Positions 1-15,600 are shown, counted from the first letter of the stretch. The stretch is DNA of 64,000 bases from Ephydatia muelleri (GCA_013339895.1 JABACO010000020.1:7801352-7865351), one strand, 5' to 3'. Program-made: numbers and translations. The notes: generated from the letters alone by a model not told the origin.

Positions 1-1486
1 CACGCCTGGCATCACACTGCTGGATTGAAGCAATCAGGTCACTTAGTACAGCAACAGCTGTTGAGTAGCCTCTGAGAGGGTCATCAACACAATTACAACC
101 ATTCACTTTGTTGCAAAAGCTCACTTACTTAAATGGGCCACAAGAGGCACTGGGTTGAAGCCTGAATGAAGAAGATACAAGTGACCCAAACATGGACACC
201 CACAACAAAGACATACTTAGCCACAGCAAACCCCACAGGGACAAGGGCTCCAAACAGAGTTACTAGCAGCAACAACAGAAAAAGAAAGTTGGTTCTTGCG
301 GCCTTGAAAATACCACGTCTCTCAGGCTCAAGGTTCCACATTAAACTGTACTGTATGGATCAACACAGTGGTCAAATATGGTGGCTTGGGACCACCTAGT
401 TACCTTCTTGACATAGAAGGTCAGGATGAATGTGAGCAGAATGATGACAGGTTGTAGAGGGGAGAAGAGAAACCCCAACCTAGAGAAAGCAAAATGGTTA
501 GGGTGCTGAGGCAACAGATGTTGCTATGGTACCATAGCAATAGCTGTGTGTAAATGAGGTCAAGGATACTCTGAGGAATGCTAAATGTGGCTTTTGTGAA
601 CAGTGGTTGAATGTAGCGCCACTTAATCCTTGTGTACAGGAGCTTATGGATGATCCTAAATGTGTGATCAATTGCTAAACAGCAGCACCATTTAAAGAAA
701 TTGCTCACATCATGGCTGTCTCAAATGCTATTGTGCTGATCACAGTGACCACACAGTTGGTCCATGCCAGTTTGTAGAAGTCTTGGCCTATAAAGGTCTC
801 CCAACACTGGGAACAAACATTGCACTCAGACTGGTTACTTCATCATAAATTCAACGTACTTCAACTCTGCAATTTGATGCTGTCCCAGTGCTATTTGAAC
901 CACCCCCTAAGATGTCTAGACCACTCAGTGTGCACTTGTCAGCTCCTTGTCCCCCTGTGCCCCCTGGCTGGGTGCACTTGATGAGGGTGTAGTCTGTAAT
1001 GATGAGCACCACAAGAGATGACACTCGCACTAAAATGGCTCTCAAAAGGGTCATTTTTATCTCTCCACTTCTTGTCTTGAACTTCTCAAATCGAGCCAAG
1101 ATGTCAAATAAAAATGGTAGAACGATGTTCAAAGCACTGACCACCACAGGTACTACCAGACCATTCCAGAACAAATTTGCTTTACTTAATTGCTAGAATG
1201 AGGATCACAAAGGGTTAAGTTCAATTTCTCATCCAGACTCACACACCGATAAACTCCAATTAGCTGCCAAGTAGATGACATATCCTGCCACACTCAGAAT
1301 GACCAGAACTATCGAGTTGGTGAACAGTCTAAGTAATATGATCACAAACATCTGTGATGGAGTTCTCTTCAATAAACGCTTTCCACAATCTGCAACTTCC
1401 TCCTGAATTGGTAGTCAAATGGTCAAACTTTAGTGGAGACACATTTGTAATGGTTGAACTTAGGGGCCATAGCTACAAATGAACAT

Positions 1487-1563
<77 letters not shown>

Positions 1564-1829
1564 TGTACACAGAGACATGCACACACACAGACACCCACAC
1601 ATATACACACATACACACAGACACACACACCCACACACACACACACACACACACACAAACATGCACAGACACAGACACACCCACCCACACACACACACAC
1701 ACATACACACACAAACATGCACACACACACACACCCACACCCACACACACACAAACATGCACACACACCCACACACCCACACACACACAAACATGCACAC
1801 ACACACACACCCACACAAACATGCACACA

Positions 1830-1866
<37 letters not shown>

Positions 1867-3489
1867 CCACCCACAGACATAGGTGTCATGGCATGCATGC
1901 TATGTGAAGTGGGAGGGTAAACATGGTACCTCCAAGTCTGTCTTGATGTGAGCTCTCTTCAACACTGCTGCAGTCTCATCTGTGATATTGTAATCCCATG
2001 CTGAAAATACTTTGTTGCAGAAATTGATCTTTCTGTTAGCACCAAATTCTATGTAACTCTCATTGTAGGCTTCACCCATTCTGTGAGGGTTGAACAAAGA
2101 ATTGCCTTAACTTGTACCCTTTCCTACCAGCTTACTTGTGCACCAGTAGGACGAATGAGATGGCATATACCACCCCTGTCATCACCAAGGTAACCAATGG
2201 CAAACGATAGGACCTGTTACGAATGGTGGTAGCATTGGTGTAGTGACCGAGGAAGAGAACTGTCTCATTGAAGATGCCTTGGCCTGTAATGAAGCCAACG
2301 ATGTAGTCATACCACTGTGTGCATGGAACAACATCCTTGCACACATGCAAGGCTTCAGCACTGCAGTTGGTCTTTAACCCTGTCACGTTGATGCCACTTG
2401 AACACTGCTCTCCATCAGCCACTCCCCCATGAACACTGCACATACTGATGAGAACAGTGTTGTTTGCATTTACAAGTGTACAGTTAGTGCCAACTCTGTA
2501 CAGCACTGTGGGGAAGCCATTGGAGCAGTTGTATGAAGCAGAACTGTTGAAGACACAAGTGGTTTGGTAGTTGGGCTTGATGGTCACAGCAGGGGTGGTC
2601 TCCCATATGAACTGTGGGATGCACACAAAGCCGAACCACAGAGTAAAGATGCCCACATTGACAAGGAACAGCCATCGGAGCAGTGTAAAGTAAGAGGCCA
2701 CAGCTGTGCCAAAGTTTCCCTCCACTTGCTTGATGTGGACCTTCCACAGTCTGTAGGAGAGAGCCACTTGTAGCTTGCTCTTCAGTTTGGGCCATTTCTG
2801 TGGAAGAAACCCCTCACCTTGTTGTCTAACATGACATTCCATCTAAGTCACTCACCACTGAGGCAAATGTTGCCCACATACTGTTGTTAGCTGCTATGCT
2901 TCTTCTATTGAGAGTTCTGTGCCTGGAAAGATGACCACCACGTTAGGTGGCTGGACTCCCCCCGCCCCTCCCCCTCTCCTCCTTCTCTCCGCCCCCTCTC
3001 CCCGCCCTCAAGAACTTACTGTTCTCTAATTCTCCTTTCTAGTGTCATTGTCGCGCGCCTCCCTGCCAGGCGCTCACCATAGGCGATATATTGAAGGTCG
3101 AAGGCGTCCTCTTCTCTTTGTCCCGCTCCCGAGGCTAGTCGGTCGATCGAATTCCTTTCGTCGACCAAAGTGCTGCTTGCCAGGCGCTCGGGGCTAACCC
3201 AGCTGGACGAGGGCCCATCGGTGGTTGTTATACTCGCGCCAGTTCGTAGGACGCTTGCCCCCGAACGCTGACGTGCAAGCTGTCGCGATGAAACATGTCT
3301 GCCGAGGAGAAGGCTGGGTCGCGTGTTGATGACGTTCAGAATATCTGCCGCCGGAATGTCTACAGTGTCCAGGTCTCTTGCCAGACTAGTAGCGATAGAA
3401 TCTCCGAATAGTTCCGACTCATTGACACTCGCTTCAGTCATAGTGGTGGGAGACCGCACATGGATAACGCGAGGCGTGGTCAATTCCAT
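1..3489 (-). CDS. TMC-family transmembrane channel-like protein (3' end outside window)
   Basis: Multi-exon gene; start at 3489 chosen as the first Met of a long hydrophilic N-terminal exon (3489-3020, about 155 residues rich in Ser/Arg). Following exons give a short linker (about 2925-2843), a first membrane segment with the TMC-like phrase LLRWLFLVNVGIFTLWFGF (exon about 2820-2130), an extracellular Cys/Asn-rich loop with several N-glycosylation sequons, a second hydrophobic segment, then FCNKVFSAWDYNITDE (about 2090-1925), further membrane exons (about 1400-1250 and 1190-850) and the TMC-domain signature CWETFIGQDFYKL (about 810-715). More membrane exons reach the left edge. TMC proteins are multi-pass ion channels or channel subunits related to anoctamins, acting in mechanosensation or ion leak in animals; the exact subfamily is not clear. 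The intron at 1480-1880 is filled by a CA microsatellite. Confidence 0.92.
1487..1880. repeat. (CA)n microsatellite with CCCA and ACATG variants
   Basis: About 400 bp of CA dinucleotides, pure for the first 70 bp and then interrupted by ACATGCACA and CCCACA units. It lies in an intron of the TMC-like gene between the exons near 1925-2097 and 1250-1400. The long His/Thr and Cys/Val open frames here are repeat artefacts. Confidence 0.97.
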
Positions 3490-3617
3490 GTTTGACGATT
3501 CAATGTATAACGTTGCAATAACTTAAAAAAAAAAAAACAATACACACACCACAGGCACTGGCTGTAATTTTATGTTGTACGTACAGCAAACGTGTGAAAC
3601 ACATCGTCACATCTAAT

Positions 3618-7326
<3,709 letters not shown>

Positions 7327-7419
7327 TTTCAGCAACTAAAATGATAAACAACAACAAACAGGAAATAGGGCTGTGCCTACGAATACTCGTTTCCATAGAA
7401 ACAGATTACTGTTCAATCC
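7327..7419. promoter_or_regulatory. Shared 93-bp head-to-head promoter interval (PKC / DRC3)
   Basis: The start codons of the minus-strand PKC gene (7326) and the plus-strand DRC3 gene (7420) are only 93 bp apart, so both promoters and 5' UTRs must share or overlap this interval. No TATA-like box is evident. Inference from spacing only. Confidence 0.5.
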
Positions 7420-9715
7420 ATGAGCCATCTTTACTACACCGTGGAGCCTGGCGTCATCAGTGAAGCGCTCCTACATCAATGTGTCCAAGAGCAGGGGCCA
7501 GAAGGGGAGGCGGGAAGAATCGCGCGCAGCGAAGGAATTGATTTTCGAGAGGTGAACACTCTTCGGTTGGACTTCAAGAGTAAGCTCACTGTTTTAGCCC
7601 CTATTTTCGTTTCTACTCTGTGCATATTTCTCCAGACATTCTTCGTATAGAACATTTGTGGCAATTCAGAAACCTTCGAAGGCTGCAGCTGGATAACAAT
7701 ATAATTGAATGTATAGACGGGCTAGATCAGTTGGTGAATTTGGAGTGGTTGGGTGAGACACGTTGCATTCAGCTGTACTTTGCACACTATCAGCTTGCAA
7801 TCTTTAGATTTATCTTTCAACAACATTGAAGACATCAGCGGTCTCAATGCTCTTGTTAACCTGAGGGACCTTAGTCTTGCGCACAATCGTATTGCTAAGA
7901 TCCAGAATTTGGAAGGGCTAACTAAACTCCAGACCTTATCCATTGCTGGCAACATTATTGCTGAGCTTGAAAATGTATGTTGCTAATGTCTTTGAGAATT
8001 TCTTATTACAATGTGCTCTTTACAGGTTGCTTACCTTCGACAGTTTGCTTGTTTGCAATGTCTTGTTCTGAAGGAGAATCCACTAGCTGAAGACCAACGC
8101 TATCCTCATTATGTGATTGCATACATTCCTTCTCTCATCTATTTGGACTTCCGTCTTGTGCAAGAAGATACTGTGAGTGCAGCTTAGAAATACATATTGT
8201 GTTTGGCAGACAAACATCTTTTTAAAGTTGAAAAACAAGTGTAATGTGTTAGTCACATTCATTTTCATCTTCCTCCTTATCACCTGATATCATTTACAGA
8301 GGCTCTCAGCACATGCAATGTTTCAAGAGATGATGGAAGAGCTGGCCCTGGTTGAGAGAGAAAAAGAAAGAAAGAGTGTGGAGTACACTGCTGCTCAACA
8401 GAAGGAGAAAACACTGAAGGTAATATTTAACACATATGATTGGTCATTTTGGCATGATGAGGTTATGCTAGCTACATGACTGAAGGTGTATAATTTTTGC
8501 AGGAAGCTTATGTTGATGGCCTGGCAGGGATGGCACTGTTTGATGCCATGTTTGAGGAGGATAAAGATGCCCAGTGCTTCAGACTGATGCCCGAGGTTCC
8601 AGTGCTACTGGAAAGGTTGGTGAGGGCAACAGACCAGAGTGATTGCTTGGTGCTTGCACTTCTAAACAGATGTGACCTTGTTTTGTTAGTTATGCCACCA
8701 AATTTGCAGTCGTATGTGAGGAATTAAAGGATATTGGTCTGCGCGAATTGCAACGTCGCAATGAAGAGAGAGCAATTTACCAGGCATCTCACGAAGAAAC
8801 ATGCACAGCAAATCAGAAAGCCTCTGTGAGGAAAGTGCAGGAATTTGAGGAAATCAAGCAAAAGGTAAAAACATCCCTCTTAAGGAGAACTGTAAACCAT
8901 CCAAAGCAATCCACTAGTTGCTAGGATCTGCATCCTCCTCTCCAAGTGAGGTTGTAAAACAACTTGAAGATGTCATCAATGGACTTCATCATGACCTCAT
9001 GCAACTGGAGATGTTGCTGGTGGAACAGATAGAGGCAAGTCTAATGATCTCACAAACATAGAAAGTGGTTCTTTGGCAATATGCCCTCATTGCCCCATCT
9101 CACCACAGGAAGGAGCTAAAGACTTTGAACGCAATTACTCTGAACAGGTTTCTACTTTTCTGGAGCACGTGCAAGCACAGTATCCTTCCACACACCATAC
9201 CCTATATGACAGATCCATTGCCCTTGGAACCTTAACCTTGTTAGCATGACACGTCTACGGGACCTAGAAAATACTTACCACGAAACTGTATCTGAGAAGG
9301 CACAGATGATACTTGAGAAGTTCATAAAGAATCAGTTAGACATTGAACTACCTGATGAGCTACGAGTGGTAAGTACTGTAATTGCATTCACAACTACAAA
9401 CACACTAAAGCACTACTGTGGTAGTTGATGGTGGACAAGGACACATTGGTTGGAGCATTGAATGCTGCACATGACTGCCATCTATTGGCTATAGACAACA
9501 AGGTATGCCCATGTATGACACACACAAACACAACATTCACATCAACACATCCAAAGGAGGACAGCATTGTTTCCAGTGCCAAAAAGGACAGAGATAGTCT
9601 GATTGAGACAATACAGAATTCTGAGCTGAAACGCAACAGGCAGAAAATAGTGGAAATTGAACAGTACATAGAGCAGCAGAAGGGAGAGGAAGATGAGATT
9701 GATCAACAAAACTGA
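7420..9715 (+). CDS. DRC3: Dynein regulatory complex subunit 3 (LRRC48 family)
   Basis: Axonemal nexin-dynein regulatory complex subunit. The product starts MSHLYYTVEPGVISEALL and has at least four leucine-rich repeats in exons to about 8170 (LRRLQLDNNIIECIDGL, LDLSFNNIEDISGL, LSLAHNRIAKIQNL, LSIAGNIIAELENV) and an LRR cap (NPLAEDQRYPHYVIAYIPSL). A long coiled coil follows (exons about 8300-9180), then the conserved C-terminal exons with RLRDLENTY, ELPDELR, VDKDTLV, HDCHLLAIDN and RNRQKIVEIEQYIEQQ, ending at 9715. Order and length match DRC3 of other animals. Its stop is 14 bp from the stop of the convergent NEURL2-like gene. The last part of the penultimate long exon and all exons after it lie in a segment duplicated at 11125. 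Confidence 0.94.
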
Positions 9716-11124
9716 TACTGAAAGGCATATCACTTGTGGAAAGAATGTTTTATTTTTTCCATCATTTTCGTGGGAAGTGGTAATCTGTCGACATCTTCAC
9801 TTTTTGTCAGCCATTTGCCAATAAGTTCGATACATATGTCTTGCAAATTGATGTCAACTTTAATTGCTGTAGATAAGAGTGCAATATGAATGTGTGTGAG
9901 GGTGGGGGGGCGGGGGCCTGGAGCTAACCTGCGCGCACAATTCGAGTTGCCTTGCAGTTGGCATAGTGATCAATAACCGGGTACACATCAAACCCGGGAT
10001 AGTAAACCTCTTTAGCGGCCACGCCATGCGACACGCCATTGACGAAGAAGACGAGGCTTCCATCGTGAGTGAGTCTGAAGCCCAGACGATCGTTCTCCCT
10101 TAAGTCGTCCAACGTTGTTCTCCCATAGATTTTTTCAACAGGCCCCCACTGTCCACTCAGACGGTTGTGGATCTTGTTGGCACTCCAAACGCAATAGTCA
10201 GTTCCTTCGGGTGAGTATCGAGGTACGTCTTTGGCTGTCAGGGGTCGACCCTTTGCCCACCGCATAACACCTAGCTTTAATGTCCCTGACCATCCTGTCC
10301 CGTATGATGTCACTTCCACTTCAAACTCCGCAGTTCCTCGAAGGGGGCGTGCTCCATACGCCACTCCATACGCATAGTGCAAAGACGGGTCTTTCTTATC
10401 CGCTTCTTTACCGTTTTCAGCTATCTGAATTTGGCTTGAGCATACAGAGTGAAATCCAAACTGAACCTCTTCCTTTAGAATGAAGGTTTCCTCGTCCGCT
10501 GTACAATTGGAGTTGCGCAGCGTGTTGTGCTGTAGTGCCATTTTGGACCGCAGATAGAATTTTAAAACATTGCACAAGAGAAAACATTTCCTAAAGCCAC
10601 GCCCATGCTAGAAATTAGATAACAATCCCCAGACTCGACAGGAGCCTGCTATTGACTGTGCTGCAGTCCTCCGTATGGTGAAATGGTGAGCAACCCTAGT
10701 GCTTACTCCATGAGCGCTAACTGTGTGTTCTCTTCAAGAATCTGTCACGTTCAAAGCCGGCAGTATCTGCCGCTGCCAGTGTCGAAACTGTCAAAGAGAA
10801 GAAGCTCCCCAAAGTGGAGGATTTTTTAGACTATGTGAGAGCTTTAACGCTCTTAGAAGTACTGCATACGTTATTGTTGCGGTCCGCTTGTTGTCATGGC
10901 AACGAATGACAGTTCTTAGGAGCACGGGAAAGGCGTCGACTGATAACGATCTCTGGATAGCTTATGCAAGCTTCCACGGAGGCGACTACGAACGAGCACG
11001 GACCGTAAGTACTGCAAAGGTTTGTTATGTTTTGGACTAAGATTCTTCTAGGAATATGAGAACCTGTCGAAGGACCCAAACTGCCATAGTGATGTATGGT
11101 GCAACCTGGCCTGTTGTTACTTCA
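9170..11124. repeat. Tandem segmental duplication, copy 1 (1955-bp unit)
   Basis: The sequence from 9170 is repeated from 11125 with a constant offset of 1955 bp: matching coding segments are 9246/11201, 9730/11685, 10541/12496 and 10683/12638. The unit holds the 3' exons of DRC3, a whole NEURL2-like gene and the first exons of IFT56. The copies differ by scattered substitutions, 3- to 9-bp indels and homopolymer length. Confidence 0.96.
9730..10541 (-). CDS. NEURL2-like protein, copy a (NHR domain plus SOCS-box-like tail)
   Basis: Two exons. The first (10541 to about 9926) encodes a neuralized homology repeat: FGFHSVCSSQIQI, SLHYAYGVAYGARPLRG, FEVEVTSYG, LKLGVMRWAKG, SANKIHNRL, GRTTLDDLRENDRLGFRLTHDG and LVFFVNGVSHG. 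The second (about 9860-9730) gives a short C-terminal helix pair, LQDICIELIGKWL then DRLPLP, resembling the SOCS box of NEURL2, an adaptor for cullin-5/elongin E3 ubiquitin ligases. Start at 10541 is the first Met shared with copy b; an upstream in-frame Met (10577) is possible. It converges on DRC3 (14 bp) and diverges from the chimeric gene (141 bp). It differs from copy b at about ten residues (GWSGTLK versus EGRSGTLK; SGQWGPVEK versus RGQSVSVEK). The NHR is clear; the SOCS box is inferred. Confidence 0.8.
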
Positions 11125-11670
11125 TGCAAGCACAGTATCCTTCCACACACCATACCCTGTATGACAGATCCATTGCCCTTGGAACCTTAACCTTGTTAGC
11201 ATGACACGTCTACGGGACCTAGAAAATACTTATCACGTAACTGTATCTGAGAAGGCACAGATGATACTTGAGAAGTTCATAAAGAATCAGTTAGACATTG
11301 AACTACCTGATGAGCTACGAGTGGTAAGTACTGTAATTGCATTCACAACTACAAACACACTAAAGCACTACTGTGGTAGTTGATGGTGGACAAGGACACA
11401 TTGGTTGGAGCATTGAATGCTGCACATGACTGCCATCTATTGGCTATAGACAACAAGGTATGCCCATGTATGACACACACAAACACAACATTCACATCAA
11501 CACATCCAAAGGAGGACAGCATTGTTTCCAGAGCCAAAAAGGACAGAGATAGTCTGATTGAGACAATACAGAATTCTGAGCTGAAACGCAACAGGCAGAA
11601 AATAGTGGAAATTGAACAGTACATAGAGCAGCAGAAGGGAGAGGAAGATGAGATTGATCAACAAAACTGA
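10683..11670 (+). CDS. Chimeric IFT56-DRC3 gene created by the duplication junction
   Basis: The copied IFT56 promoter, one-codon first exon (ATG 10683-10685) and exons 2-4 are intact and open. Exon 2 begins [20 protein letters not shown]; exon 3 includes [21 protein letters not shown]; exon 4 ends in [12 protein letters not shown]. At 11125 that exon runs without interruption into the end of the DRC3 exon (QA, donor GTATCC). Both parental exons are in the same frame, so splicing to the next exons (acceptor before CATGACACG at about 11200) continues as RLRDLENTYHVTVSEKAQ and the rest of the DRC3 C-terminus to the stop at 11670. No stop or frameshift is seen. The predicted product is one or two N-terminal TPR-like helices of IFT56 plus the DRC3 C-terminal coiled coil. 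Exon 2 has a 9-bp in-frame deletion relative to true IFT56. Expression is not shown. Confidence 0.7.
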
Positions 11671-11684
11671 TACTGAAAGGCATA

Positions 11685-12496
11685 TCACTTGTGGAAAGAA
11701 TGTTTTATTTCTTCCATTATTTTCATGGGAAGTGGTAATCTGTCGACATCTTCACTTTTTGTCAGCCATTTGCCAATAAGTTCGATACATATGTCTTGCA
11801 AATTGATGTTAATTGCTGTAGATAAGAGTGCAATGTGAGTGTGTGTGAGGGGGGGGGGGGGGGGCGGGGGCCTGGAGCTAACCTGCGCGCACAATTCGAG
11901 TTGCCTTGCAGTTGGCATAGTGATCAATAACCGGGTACACATCAAACCCGGGATAGTAAACCTCTTTAGCGGCCACGCCATGCGACACGCCATTGACGAA
12001 GAAGACGAGGCTTCCATCGTGAGTGAGTCTGAAGCCCAGACGATCGTTCTCCCTTAAGTCGTCCAACGTTGTTCTCCCATAGATTTTCTCAACAGACACC
12101 GACTGTCCACGCAGACGGTTGTGGATCTTGTTGGCACTCCAAACGCAATAGTCAGTTCCTTCGGGTGAGTATCGAGGTACGTCTTTGGCTGTCAGGGGTC
12201 GACCCTTTGCCCACCGCATAACACCTAGCTTTAATGTCCCTGACCGTCCTTCTGTCCCGTAAGATGTCACTTCCACTTCAAACTCCGCATTTCCTCGAAG
12301 GGGGCGTGCTCCATACGCCACTCCATACGCATAGTGCAAAGATGGGTCTTTCTTATCCGCTTCTTTACCGTTTTCAGCTATCTGAATTTGGCTTGAGCAT
12401 ACAGAGTGAAATCCAAACTGAACCACTTCCTTTAGAATGAAGGTTTCCTCGTCCGCTGTACAATTGGAGTTGCGCAGCGTGTTGTGCTGTAGTGCC
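11685..12496 (-). CDS. NEURL2-like protein, copy b (NHR domain plus SOCS-box-like tail)
   Basis: Duplicate of the gene at 9730-10541 with the same two-exon structure: NHR exon 12496 to about 11880, C-terminal exon about 11815-11685. The reading frame is intact, including LRENDRLGFRLTHDG and the tail LQDICIELIGKWLTKSEDVD. Upstream in-frame Met codons (to 12561) exist, but the start shared with copy a is preferred. Its stop is 14 bp from the stop of the chimeric gene, and its start lies 141 bp from the IFT56 start, so each NEURL2-like copy keeps the same divergent promoter arrangement. The intron contains a run of about 15 G (near 11850-11865) that is shorter in copy a. Retention of two open copies suggests recent duplication or constraint. 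Confidence 0.78.
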
Positions 12497-12637
12497 ATTT
12501 TGGACCGCAGATAGAATTTTAACATTGCACAAGAGAAAACATTTCCTAAAGCCACGCCCATGCTAGAAATTAGATAACAATCCCCAGACTCGACAGGAGC
12601 CTGCTATTGACTGTGCTGCAGTCCTCCGTATGGTGAA
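12497..12637. promoter_or_regulatory. 141-bp divergent promoter interval (NEURL2-like b / IFT56), duplicated at 10542-10682
   Basis: Start codons of the minus-strand NEURL2-like gene and the plus-strand IFT56 gene are 141 bp apart. The same interval between copy a and the chimeric gene is nearly identical. Shared regulation is inferred from spacing. Confidence 0.5.
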
Positions 12638-15600
12638 ATGGTGAGCAACCCTAGTGCTTACTCCATGAGCGCTAACTGTGTGTTCTCTTCAAGAATCTGT
12701 CACGTTCAAAGCCGGCAGTATCTGCCGCTGCCAGTGTTGAAACTGTCAAAGAGAAGAAGAAGAAGAAGCTCCCCAAAGTGGAGGATTTTTTTCAGCAAAG
12801 AGACTATGTGGGAGCTTTAACGCTCTTAGAGGTACTGCATACGCTATTGTAATGTTTAGTTGCGGTCCGCTTGTTGTCATGGCAACGAATGACAGTTTCT
12901 TAGGAGCACGGGAAAGGCGTCGACTGATAACGATCTCTGGATAGCTTATGCAAGCTTCCACGGAGGCGACTACGAACGAGCACGGACCGTAAGTACTGCA
13001 AAGGTTTGTTATGTTTTGGACTAAGATTCTTCTAGGAATATGAGAACCTGTCGAAGGACCCAAACTCCCATAGTGATGTATGGTGCTGCAACCTGGCCTG
13101 TTGTTACTTCATGCTGGGAATGTATGATGAAGCAAAGAGGACTGCAGAGATGGGTATGATGAGGTAATCTGTTTGGAACTGGAATGAATTCTGTACATTT
13201 GTTAGGGGCTCCAAGTGGCTTGCAGAATAGGCTACTGTTTCATCTTGCTCACAAGGTGAGTGTGTGGTAACTGAGAGAGTGTTGTGCTTACGACACTCTG
13301 CTAGTGTGGTGATGAGACAGAGCTGATGAGCCATCACACGAAACTTCAGAACTGCATTGAAGATCAGGTACATTGCCTGATTTGTTAATCTCTTCAGATT
13401 GACACTATTCCAATTATCACCCATCCCTTACACGCTCCACCCCCTCACTTCTCTTATCACCCATCCCTTACACGCTCCACCCCCTCACTTCTCTTATCAC
13501 CCATCCCTTACACGCTCCACCCCCTCACTTCTCTTATCACCCATCCCTTACATGCTCCACCCCCTCACTTCTCTTATCACCCATCCCTTACACGCTCCAC
13601 CCCCTCACTTCTCTTATCACCCATCCCTTACATGCTCCACCCCCTCACTTCTCAGCTTAGCTTAGCCGCCATACACTATCTACGTACACACTACCAGGAA
13701 GCCATTGACATATACAAAAAGATACTTCTGGAGAACAGGTTGGCATGGGGTATGGAGGCATGGGGTATGGAGGCATGGGGTATGGAGGCATGGGGTATGG
13801 AGGCATGGGGTATGGAGGCATGGGGTATGGAGGCATGGGTATGGAGGCATTGGGTATGGATGCATGGGGTATGGAGCATGGCCATATGGAAACTGCAGGA
13901 GGGTATGGAAACATGAAGATATGAGGTGTAGCTCAAATGAACATGTTTGTTGATTCAGGGAGATGCTAGCAGTCAATGTATACCTGGCTATGTGCTACCA
14001 CAAGCTTGACTACTATGATGTGTCCCAGGAAGTACTTGCTAGCTACGTGCAGAATCATCCAGATAGTGCCATAGCCATCAACCTTAAAGCTTGCAACGTT
14101 TATAAACTGTACAATGGAAAAGCTGCAGAGGTATGTGTGCATGTTCCCACCTATCTCCTCATCCATCTCCCTCATCTCCTCATCTCCTCTCTCCCCCATC
14201 TCCTCATCTCCATCTCCCCCATCTCCTCATCTCCTCATCTCCCTCATCTCCCCCATCTCCTCATCTCCCCCATCTCCTCATCTCCCCCATCTCCTCATCT
14301 CCTCATCTCCCCCATCTCCTCATTTCCCCCATCCTCATCTCCCCCATCTCCCCATCTCCTCATCTCCTCCATCTCCTCATCTCCCCATCTCATCTCTCCA
14401 TCTCCTCATCTCCCCCATCTCCTCATCTCCCCCATCTCCTCATCTCCCCCATCTCCTCATCTCCCCCATCTCCTCATCTCCCCCATCTCCTATCTCCCCC
14501 ATCTCCTCATCTCCCCCATCTCCTCATCTCCCCCATCTCCTCATCTCCTCATCTCCCCCATCTCCTCATTTCCCCCATCTCCTCATCTCCCTCCCCCATC
14601 TCCCCATCTCCTCATCTCTCTCTCCTCCATCTCCTCATCTCCCCCATCTCATCTCTCCATCTCCTCATTTCCCCCATCTCCTCATCTCCCCCATCTCCTC
14701 ATCTCCCCATTTCCTCATCTCCTCATCTCTCCTCATCTCCCCCATCTCCCCATCTCCTCATCTCCCCCATCCTCATCTCCTCATCTCCCCCATCTCCTCA
14801 TCTCCCCCATCTCCTCATCTCCCCCATCTCCTCATCTCCTCATCTCCCCCATCTCCTCATTTCCCCCCATCTCCTCATCTCCCCCATCTCCCCATCTCCT
14901 CATCTCCTCCATCTCCTCATCTCCCCCATCTCATCTCTCCATCTCCTCATTTCCCCCATCTCCTCATCTCCCCCATCTCCTCATCTCCCCCATTTCCTCA
15001 TCTCCTCATCTCTCCTCATCTCCCCCATCTCCCCCATCTCCTCATCTCCCCCATCCTCCTCATCTCCTCATCTCCCCCATCTCCTCATCTCCCCCATCTC
15101 CTCATCTCCTCCATCTCCTCATCTCCCCCATCTCCTCATCTCCCCCATCTCCTCATCTCCCTCATCTCATTCATTGTGTGCAGACAGAACTCAAAGTGTT
15201 TACTGATATGGCGTCTCCTACATTCACTTTTGCAAAAGATCTGTTGCGACATAATCTGGTGAGACATGTGAGGGGATCTGGTGTGAGACATGTGAGGGGA
15301 TCTGGTGAGACATGTGAGGGGATCTGGTGAGACATGTGAGGGGATCTGGTGAGACATGTGAGGGGATCTGGTGAGACATGTGAGGGAATCAGGTGAGGGG
15401 TTTCCAGTGCGAAGGTTAAGGTGTGAGAATGTAAGATAGCAGTGTCAGCTCATACCATACATCCACTATCAACAGGTGATATTTCGCAACGGAGATGGGG
15501 CATTACAGACATTCCCACAGCTCCTGGGTGTGGTTCAAGAGGCAAGACTAAACCTGGCCATCTACCACCTCAAGCATGGTACATGCCTTCTCTGGTGTCC

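Larger units (their letters stand above)
11125..13113. repeat. Tandem segmental duplication, copy 2
   Basis: Second copy of the unit, ending about 13113 where the IFT56 exon continues normally (ATGCTGGGAATG). The copy 1/copy 2 join at 11121-11130 shares the trinucleotide TGC with both parental sequences (CATGCTG in IFT56, CGTGCAA in DRC3). This fits a microhomology-mediated duplication. Confidence 0.95.

Noticed and set aside
1423-1920. Long His/Thr and Cys/Val open frames on both strands
   Set aside because: They are translations of the CA/GT microsatellite in a TMC intron; frames stay open only because the repeat has no stops.
11201-11670. Second DRC3 copy treated as a plain pseudogene
   Set aside because: It lacks its own 5' exons, but the junction places it in frame behind IFT56 exons, so it is better described as part of a chimeric gene.
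13963-15330. 455-residue Ser/Pro/His-rich open frame overlapping IFT56
   Set aside because: It begins in a real IFT56 exon but then reads through the CATCTCC minisatellite; the family sequence continues after the acceptor at about 15180.
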